A stretch of 64,000 bases of DNA, from the NCBI GenBank assembly GCA_964486455.1, contig CAZAMP010000005.1, positions 62,001-126,000 of the forward strand, in the 5' to 3' direction. This DNA is from CAZAMP01 sp964486455 (GTDB lineage Bacteria > Eisenbacteria > RBG-16-71-46 > CAZAMP01). Made by a program: the position numbers and the translations under genes. The notes beneath the pieces are model-generated. The model did no database searches and was not told the DNA's origin. It saw only the letters and a program-made list of their open reading frames with translations. Every line of letters begins with the position of its first letter. The first letter of the stretch is position 1. This document shows, piece after piece, positions 58,665 to 64,000 of the stretch.

Positions 58665-60848
58665 GTGAAGAAGGTGCGTGTTTACGAGCTGGCGCGGGAG
58701 CTTCGTCTCTCGAGTGAAGCGCTCGTGAAGATGCTTCGTGAGATGGAGATCCCCGTCAAGAGCCACATGAGCACCGTGGATGAGCCAACTGTGGTTGGCG
58801 TACGGGATCGTCTTCTCAAGCAGCGTGAGGCCGTCAAGAAGGACACCGAGCGCAAGCAGAAGGTGCAAGCCGAGATCGCAAAGAAGCGTGAGGAGTCGAA
58901 GACCGGGGCGGAGGCGCCCGGTCGCAAGCGCGATCGCAAGCGCCGACGGGGGCGCAGGCGCCGCCAGGTCGATCAGGCCGCGGTCCAGCGAAGCGTGAAG
59001 CAAACGCTGGCGACGATCGCCGGTACCGGCAAGTCCCGGAGGAGGCGGAAAGAGGCCCACGACGAACATGGGGACGAGCCTGATGTTCAACGAGTCACCG
59101 AGTTCGCCACGCTGGGCGAGCTCGCCAATCAGCTGAGTGTCGAACCCACCGAAATCATCAAGTTCTGCATGGGGCTCGGCATGCTCGTGAACATCAACAA
59201 GCGGCTCGACCGCGACGCGATCGAGCTGATCGGCAATGAGTTCGGGCAAAAGATCGAGTTTGCCGAGGAGTACGGCACCGAAGTTGTTGATGCGATTCAG
59301 GAAGAAGAGGTCGACGCCGAGGAGCAGGGGCGACCTCCGGTCGTGACGATCATGGGGCACGTCGACCACGGCAAGACCTCGCTCCTGGATCGAATTCGTC
59401 GCAGTCGGATCGTGGCCGGAGAGGCCGGCGGGATTACTCAGCACATCGGCGCATACGAGGTCGAAGTGGAGAAGGGGCGTATCGTATTTCTGGATACCCC
59501 CGGACACGAGGCCTTCACGACGATGCGAGCACGCGGAGCCGAGGTGACCGACATCGTCGTTCTCGTCGTGGCCGCCAACGACTCGGTAATGCCGCAGACG
59601 GTCGAGGCGATCAACCACGCCCGTGCCGCCAAGGTCCCGATCATCGTCGCGGTCAACAAGATCGACCTCCCCGAGTCGGACCCGGCAAGAGTCCGGCAGG
59701 ATATCTCCGCCCAGGGGCTCGTCCCGGAGGAATGGGGTGGAGAGACGATCTTCGTCGACATGTCCGCAAAGACCGGTGACGGGATAGACAAGCTCCTCGA
59801 GATGATTCTCCTCGTCGCGGAGATGAAAGAGCTCAAGGCATCGCTTGAGCGGCTCGGTCGAGGGGTCGTTGTGGAATCGCGTCTGGATCGCGGACGCGGT
59901 GTCGTCGCGACGGTTCTCGTGCAGGACGGAAAGCTCGAGGTCGGTCAAGCCTTCGTGTGCGGCGCGCAGGGCGGAAAGATCAAGGCGCTCTACGATGACC
60001 AGGGTCGCAAACTGATGGAAGTCACTCCGGCGAAGCCGGTGGAGCTCTTGGGTTGGGAGGGCATGCCCAACGCGGGAGACGTGCTGCAGGTTCTCAGACA
60101 CCAGCATCAGGCGCGCGAGATCATGCTGAGGCGCCAGCAGATCCAGCGCGAGCACACGATGCGACGCCGCCAGACCGTCAGCCTGGCCAATCTCCACACG
60201 CAGATCCAGAAGGGCGAGGTGCAGGACCTCAATGTCATCGTCAAGGCCGACACTCAGGGGTCCGTCGAGGTGCTGTGTGACTCGTTCGAGAAGCTCTCGG
60301 GAGCGGAAGTGAGGGTCAACATCGTTCACCGCGGCGTCGGCAACGTCAACGAATCCGACGTCTTGCTGGCGGCGGCGTCCAACACGCTCGTATTCGGCTT
60401 TCACGTCAAGCAGGCGCCGAAAGCAGGCACCGTGGCGGAGAAAGAGCACGTCGAGGTGCATATCTACGATGTGATCTACGAAGCCGTCAACGACCTCAAG
60501 CTGGCCATCGAGGGCATGTTGAAACCCGAAGAGGTCATCAAGGTTACGGGAACGGCCGAGGTTCGTGAGATCTTCCGGATCCCGCGGACAGGGGTGATCG
60601 CGGGATCCTTTGTATCAACGGGAACCGCGAGTCGTACCGACCGCGTGCGGCTCGTCCGCGAAGAAGAGATCGTCTTCGACGGCAGAGTCAGCTCGCTCAA
60701 ACGGTTCAAGGACGACGTCAAGGAGGTCCAATCGGGCCTCGAATGCGGGATCGGGATCGAAGGACATGACGACGTCAAGGTAGATGATCGGATCGAGTTC
60801 TACACGATCGAGCAGGTTCTCAGAAAGATCACGGAACAAGCGATCTGA
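58665..60848 (+). CDS. infB: Translation initiation factor IF-2
   Basis: A 727-residue GTPase that places initiator tRNA on the 30S subunit. It has an IF2-N module at the start (RVYELARELRLSSEALVKML), a Lys/Arg-rich linker, a second IF2-N-like module, then the G domain (GHVDHGKT at 231-238, DTPGHEAF, NKIDLPE) and the C-terminal domains. Its GTG start follows GACGGGGGTGAGGAC. The N-terminal region is short relative to E. coli IF2 (890). The stop overlaps the next gene. Confidence 0.97.
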   Translation: MKKVRVYELARELRLSSEALVKMLREMEIPVKSHMSTVDEPTVVGVRDRLLKQREAVKKDTERKQKVQAEIAKKREESKTGAEAPGRKRDRKRRRGRRRRQVDQAAVQRSVKQTLATIAGTGKSRRRRKEAHDEHGDEPDVQRVTEFATLGELANQLSVEPTEIIKFCMGLGMLVNINKRLDRDAIELIGNEFGQKIEFAEEYGTEVVDAIQEEEVDAEEQGRPPVVTIMGHVDHGKTSLLDRIRRSRIVAGEAGGITQHIGAYEVEVEKGRIVFLDTPGHEAFTTMRARGAEVTDIVVLVVAANDSVMPQTVEAINHARAAKVPIIVAVNKIDLPESDPARVRQDISAQGLVPEEWGGETIFVDMSAKTGDGIDKLLEMILLVAEMKELKASLERLGRGVVVESRLDRGRGVVATVLVQDGKLEVGQAFVCGAQGGKIKALYDDQGRKLMEVTPAKPVELLGWEGMPNAGDVLQVLRHQHQAREIMLRRQQIQREHTMRRRQTVSLANLHTQIQKGEVQDLNVIVKADTQGSVEVLCDSFEKLSGAEVRVNIVHRGVGNVNESDVLLAAASNTLVFGFHVKQAPKAGTVAEKEHVEVHIYDVIYEAVNDLKLAIEGMLKPEEVIKVTGTAEVREIFRIPRTGVIAGSFVSTGTASRTDRVRLVREEEIVFDGRVSSLKRFKDDVKEVQSGLECGIGIEGHDDVKVDDRIEFYTIEQVLRKITEQAI

Positions 60849-61153
60849 TGTTCGTGGGTGTTGCAGAGCTAGCGGTGATCATCCCGCACAGTGGTTCGCT
60901 GAAGGCCAAGCGGTCGGCCCTGAACTCCATGAAGGGCCGGATCAAGAGCCGCTTCAACGCAGCCGTGAGCGAAGTAGGTGGCCAGGATCTCTGGCAACGC
61001 GCGACTTTGGGAGTGTCTGTTGTCGGCAGCGACCCCGGTATTCTGGAGGAGACCCTCCGGGCGATCCGGCGCGTCGCCGAGGGCGTCGAAACGGCCCGCA
61101 TCGTAGACTTCAGGGTGGACGTCGTGCCGTGGCCGTGCGGGAGTGGGGACTAG
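60848..61153 (+). CDS. DUF503 (YlxP-like) protein
   Basis: A 101-residue ferredoxin-like fold protein of the DUF503 family (IIPHSGSLKAKRSALNSMKGRIKSRFNAAVSEVG and LWQRATLGVSVVGSD). It is conserved in the infB-rbfA interval of many bacteria, and its function is not established; a role close to ribosome assembly is assumed from position. The start overlaps the infB stop (TGATG). Confidence 0.88.
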   Translation: MFVGVAELAVIIPHSGSLKAKRSALNSMKGRIKSRFNAAVSEVGGQDLWQRATLGVSVVGSDPGILEETLRAIRRVAEGVETARIVDFRVDVVPWPCGSGD

Positions 61154-61156
61154 GGT

Positions 61157-61543
61157 GTGGATCGACACCGCAAGCGAGTGGAAGACCAACTTCGGAGAGT
61201 GCTCTCGGAACTCATCACCCGGCGGCTGCGCGATCCCCGGATCGGCATGGTGTCGGTGAGCCGTGTGGAGATGAGTTCGGATCTGAAGTATGCGAACGCG
61301 TTCCTCTCGATCCTTGGCGAGGACCACGAGGTCGAGGAGACGCTGAAGGGCGTGCGACACGCCGCCGGGTTCCTACGGTCGGAAGTGGGCAAGGTGATGC
61401 GGCTGCGTCACACGCCGGAGATCCGCTTCCACCACGACGATCGGTTGGATGCCCAGGCACGGATCGAAGAGATCCTACGGGAGGCCTCGGGCCCGGCGGA
61501 CGAGACGGACGAGACGGACGGAAGAGAGCACGATTGGTCATGA
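61157..61543 (+). CDS. rbfA: Ribosome-binding factor A
   Basis: A 128-residue KH-fold protein for 16S rRNA 5' end maturation. LSELITRRLRDPRIGMVSVSRVEMSSDLKYANAFLSIL and LRHTPEIRFHHDD match the family; the tail beyond residue 112 is Asp/Glu-rich. It starts with GTG three bases after the previous stop. Its stop overlaps the truB start (ATGA). Confidence 0.94.
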   Translation: MDRHRKRVEDQLRRVLSELITRRLRDPRIGMVSVSRVEMSSDLKYANAFLSILGEDHEVEETLKGVRHAAGFLRSEVGKVMRLRHTPEIRFHHDDRLDAQARIEEILREASGPADETDETDGREHDWS

Positions 61544-62481
61544 ACCGGGTCAATCTAGGGACGCTCGGAGATCGGGTGCTCCTCGTCGACAAGCCGGATG
61601 ATTGCACGTCCCACGACGTCGTTCTCGCGCTCAGGCGGCATCTGGGATGCCGGAAGATCGGCCACGCGGGAACTCTGGATCCGTTTGCCACGGGACTGCT
61701 TCTCGCCCTCGTCGGACGGGGGACGAAGCTGTTTCCGATGCTCTCCTGCCTGGACAAGGTTTACGAGGGTGTTCTGGCTCTTGGGGTGGAAACGACGACG
61801 GGCGATCCCCAGGGCGAAACAACCTCAACATGTTCGACGCACGAGGTGACGCGCGAAGAAGTTGAAGCGGTGGCGCGTGCGGTCGAGGGGGTTCAGGAGC
61901 AGGTCCCGCCGATGACCTCGGCGGTCAAGCATCACGGGCAGCCGCTCTACAAGCTGAGTCGACGGGGGATCGAGGTGGAGCGGCGTCCGCGGACGATACG
62001 GATCAGCCGTTTCGAAGTGTTGGGTTTCGAGAACCCGATGGTCTCCTTTCGGGTTCACTCATCCAAGGGGATGTACGTGCGGTCGCTGGCGCTGGACTTC
62101 GGTCGTCAGCTCGGGGTGGGCGGCCATCTGATGTCGTTGCGTCGCACCCGAATCGGTGCATTCGCGATCGAGAATGCCGTGACGATGGAGGCACTGAAGG
62201 AAATCGAGCCCCGCAGGGTGTTGGGCGAGTACGGGCTGGCGCTCTCCGACGCGCTCGTAAGCGTCGCGGCCGTTCGCCTGAGCCCGAGTGGAGTCCGAAA
62301 GGTCCGGTGCGGCGTGTACCCGACGCCGGCCGATCTGTTGGATTTCGATGCTGTGCCGGAACAAGGTGAATTGGTTCAGTTACTGGATCCCGAGGGGAGT
62401 TTGGTTGCGGTTGGCCGCTCCAGTGTGCCGCAGGGCAGCCGGGTTCCGTCGACCCGGATCGAGCTGGTGCGGGTGATATAG
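61540..62481 (+). CDS. truB: tRNA pseudouridine(55) synthase
   Basis: A 313-residue enzyme that makes pseudouridine 55 in the tRNA T-loop. Catalytic Asp47 lies in GHAGTLDPFATG; KVYEGVLALGVETTTGD, PPMTSAVKHHGQPLYKLSR and SSKGMYVRSLA are further family motifs. The ATG at 61540 overlaps the rbfA stop. A long open frame continues upstream, but there it runs through DUF503 and rbfA and has no similarity to TruB. Confidence 0.96.
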   Translation: MNRVNLGTLGDRVLLVDKPDDCTSHDVVLALRRHLGCRKIGHAGTLDPFATGLLLALVGRGTKLFPMLSCLDKVYEGVLALGVETTTGDPQGETTSTCSTHEVTREEVEAVARAVEGVQEQVPPMTSAVKHHGQPLYKLSRRGIEVERRPRTIRISRFEVLGFENPMVSFRVHSSKGMYVRSLALDFGRQLGVGGHLMSLRRTRIGAFAIENAVTMEALKEIEPRRVLGEYGLALSDALVSVAAVRLSPSGVRKVRCGVYPTPADLLDFDAVPEQGELVQLLDPEGSLVAVGRSSVPQGSRVPSTRIELVRVI

Positions 62482-62509
62482 TCTTTGAGGGTATGACGGG
62501 TGGAACACG

Positions 62510-63427
62510 ATGATTGAGCGAATACTGAATGTTTTCCTTTCAATCGGCGTCTTCGATGGCGTGCACCTGGGACATTCCGCCATTGTGCGCAAGACGGTCT
62601 CGTACGCCGAGAAGGTGAGCGGATCGAGCGTCATCCTGACATTCGATCCACATCCCGATGTCGTGTTGAGGAAGAAGAAAGCGGTTCCGCTTCTCACCAC
62701 GACGAGTGAGAAACGAGAGCTACTGCTGAAGCTGGGAGCGGACTACGTTGTCGTGCTGCAATTTAACCCTGAAGTCGCCAGCCAGAATGCCGCGGAATTC
62801 CTGGCGCGGGTCATTCTTCCACGCTTCGAGGTGCGACGCCTCATCGTGGGAAAAGGGTTCGCGATGGGGAAGGAACGCAAGGGTGACCTGAGCGTTCTCC
62901 GCAGCATCGGTCTGGAGTGCGACTTCGACGTGGTCGAGGTCCCTCACTCGAAGGTGGAAGGTTCTCGCGTATCATCCACGCGCATCCGCCGCTCGCTGGT
63001 GGAAGGCCGCGTCGTGGAAGCGGCGAAGTTCCTCGGACGACCCTACTTTCTCCGTGGCGTCGTCGTGAAGGGCAAGGGCCGCGGCCGGCAACTGGGCTTC
63101 CCCACGGCGAACCTTCGGATCGTTCCCGAGCGGGTTCTGCCGGCGCGCGGAGTCTACGCCGTGATGGTGACCAAGGGGACGCTTCGCTCGAAGGCCGTGG
63201 CCAACGTCGGCACACGCCCGACGTTCGGAGGCCAGGACATGAGTGTGGAAGTCCATCTTATCGACTACGATGGCGATCTTCTCGGCGAAATGCTGCACGT
63301 GGAGTTCATGCAGCGGCTGAGACCCGAGCGCCGCTTCAAGAGTGAGGCCTCGCTCCGCTCTGCGATCGTCGATGATGTCGCCAACGCCCGAGAGATTCTC
63401 GAGGAGGAGGTTGTTCGCCAAACCTAG
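62510..63427 (+). CDS. ribF: Bifunctional riboflavin kinase/FAD synthetase
   Basis: A 305-residue enzyme that makes FMN and FAD from riboflavin. The N-terminal nucleotidyltransferase has IGVFDGVHLGH (HxGH) and SSTRIRRSLVEG; the C-terminal kinase has KGKGRGRQLGFPTANL and GVYAVMV. It is shorter at the N-terminus than most RibF, with an unusual start IERILNVFLSIGVFDG. It sits before rpsO, as in many bacteria. Confidence 0.94.
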   Translation: MIERILNVFLSIGVFDGVHLGHSAIVRKTVSYAEKVSGSSVILTFDPHPDVVLRKKKAVPLLTTTSEKRELLLKLGADYVVVLQFNPEVASQNAAEFLARVILPRFEVRRLIVGKGFAMGKERKGDLSVLRSIGLECDFDVVEVPHSKVEGSRVSSTRIRRSLVEGRVVEAAKFLGRPYFLRGVVVKGKGRGRQLGFPTANLRIVPERVLPARGVYAVMVTKGTLRSKAVANVGTRPTFGGQDMSVEVHLIDYDGDLLGEMLHVEFMQRLRPERRFKSEASLRSAIVDDVANAREILEEEVVRQT

Positions 63428-63479
63428 TCGCGAGCGGATCGCGATGGGATCGGCCGACATATATAGGTCCTGCGCTTCG

Positions 63480-63556
63480 GGTCAGGGAGGCGCTTGGGTC
63501 ATCTGGAGCCTGACCGTCGGTCGGCGATGCCGGCCCGTTCCCGCGTGAAGCGCGGG
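63480..63556 (+). promoter_or_regulatory. Three-hairpin leader upstream of rpsO
   Basis: Three successive stems: GGTCAGG (63480-63486) with CCTGACC (63509-63515), GGTCGGC (63519-63525) with GCCGGCC (63529-63535), and CCCGCG (63540-63545) with CGCGGG (63551-63556). S15 is known to repress its own translation through leader structures in several bacteria, so this may be such an element; the binding site itself was not identified. Confidence 0.45.
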
Positions 63557-63590
63557 GGCGTTCACCAAGCGTCTGAGGAGGATGCAGAAG

Positions 63591-63860
63591 GTGGCACTAG
63601 ACAAGGATCAGAAGCTGGAGATCATCGGCCGCTACCGTCTACACGACAAGGACTCGGGATCACCCGAGGTCCAGGTGGCACTGCTGACCGAGAAAATCCG
63701 CCAATTGACCGAGCACTTCAAGGTGCACAAGACCGACCACCACAGCCGCCGCGGCCTGCTCAGGATGGTAGGGCAGCGGCGCCGGCTCCTGAACTATCTT
63801 CGCGAGACCCGAGTCGAACGATACCGAACCCTGATCAAAGAACTAGGGCTGCGGCGCTAG
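63591..63860 (+). CDS. rpsO: 30S ribosomal protein S15
   Basis: An 89-residue 16S rRNA-binding protein (SGSPEVQVALLTEKI, KTDHHSRRGLLRMVGQRRRLLNYL). The start is taken as GTG 63591, not ATG 63582. The ribosome site GAGGAGG ends at 63581, which leaves 9 bases to the GTG but none to the ATG, and the resulting protein has the E. coli length of 89. Confidence 0.96.
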   Translation: MALDKDQKLEIIGRYRLHDKDSGSPEVQVALLTEKIRQLTEHFKVHKTDHHSRRGLLRMVGQRRRLLNYLRETRVERYRTLIKELGLRR

Positions 63861-63952
63861 CGCGAGGTGCCGTATGGCTACTACCCTGACGTCGCGGTCG
63901 AGAATCGCTCGACCGGTATCGACGAAACACGCGCGCGCACTACAGGAAGGAA

Positions 63953-64000
63953 ATGGTGAAGAGAACAATGGAGCCAGTACGAGTTTCATGTGAGCTTGGC
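63953..64000 (+). CDS. pnp: Polyribonucleotide nucleotidyltransferase, first codons only
   Basis: Sixteen codons remain before the window ends (MVKRTMEPVRVSCELG). An ATG behind GGAAGG, the position directly after rpsO and the N-terminal strand VRVSCELG, which fits PNPase, make pnp likely. An ATG at 63968 is an alternative start. The 92 bases between rpsO and this start hold no clear terminator. Confidence 0.65.
   Translation, partial: MVKRTMEPVRVSCELG

Noticed and set aside
58365..60461. A 698-codon open frame on the minus strand opposite infB and the end of nusA
   Set aside because: It mirrors infB, whose motifs and length are intact. The product is repetitive in Asp, Leu and His with no recognisable domain, as expected from antisense of a high-GC gene.
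60784..61539. Upstream in-frame extension of truB by about 250 codons
   Set aside because: It runs through DUF503 and rbfA, which have good family matches; TruB begins at 61540 with the usual N-terminus.
1..64000. Search for insertion sequences, integrases or phage genes
   Set aside because: No transposase, integrase, phage structural gene or tRNA-borne attachment duplication was seen; base composition looks even by eye.

Overview
The window is 64 kb of gene-dense, high-GC chromosomal DNA from a diderm (Gram-negative type) bacterium. It holds about 54 protein genes, one tRNA-Leu, and only one gene-free stretch longer than 300 bases. Lipopolysaccharide genes (two heptose-activation genes, an LptF/LptG pair), outer-membrane barrels, a TonB-dependent receptor and lipoproteins show an outer membrane. 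A SprA-family translocon, a PorV/PorQ protein, a secreted protein ending in a FlgD-like/sorting-type domain, a GWxTD-domain protein and a DUF4837 lipoprotein point to the FCB superphylum. The best guess is an uncultured lineage near Eisenbacteria, Krumholzibacteriota, Latescibacterota or Gemmatimonadota. The exact phylum cannot be fixed without a marker-gene tree.

Layout. 1-11.3 kb is an envelope and secretion cluster: a lipoprotein with an ethylbenzene-dehydrogenase-type heme domain (5' end outside the window), a beta-barrel protein, a TonB-dependent receptor, a large secreted protein, PorV/PorQ and a GWxTD protein. 11.4-20.1 kb carries pgk-tpiA-secG, tRNA-Leu(GAG), a GIY-YIG protein with a decayed exonuclease domain, ftsY, lon and radC. 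20.1-26.3 kb has a 17-bp tandem repeat array, then rfaE1-rfaE2, a cyclic 2,3-diphosphoglycerate synthetase-family gene, sucC-sucD and ndk. 26.3-35 kb is the classical yceD-rpmF-plsX-fabH-fabD-fabG-acpP-fabF-rnc run plus a cation/proton antiporter.

35-41 kb holds a divergent pair. On the minus strand are a heme-motif lipoprotein and a FadL-like barrel. On the plus strand is an overlapping operon of TPR protein, ECF sigma factor, zinc-finger anti-sigma factor and an HtrA-like protein that has lost two of its three catalytic residues. 41-46 kb carries a DUF4837 lipoprotein, aroB-aroQ-accB-accC and a 65-residue histone-fold protein. 46-56 kb has lptF-lptG (minus) opposite sprA (plus), followed by a glutaminyl-cyclase-like M28 protein. 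56-64 kb is the translation operon rimP-nusA-infB-DUF503-rbfA-truB-ribF-rpsO and the first codons of pnp.

How it fits together. SprA, PorV/PorQ and the sorting-domain protein look like parts of one type IX-like secretion route. The M28 cyclase could cap the Gln residues predicted at the mature N-termini of several exported proteins here. The sigma/anti-sigma/pseudoprotease block looks like an envelope-stress regulator. Recognisable promoters mostly have a TTGAC-type -35 box at 17-18 bp from a loose -10, with TAGCCT recurring. No prophage, insertion sequence or CRISPR array was seen. The items most worth a second look are the bacterial histone, the degenerate HtrA protein beside the ECF sigma factor, the dead-exonuclease/GIY-YIG fusion, the structured leader before the cDPG synthetase-like gene and the 17-bp repeat array.
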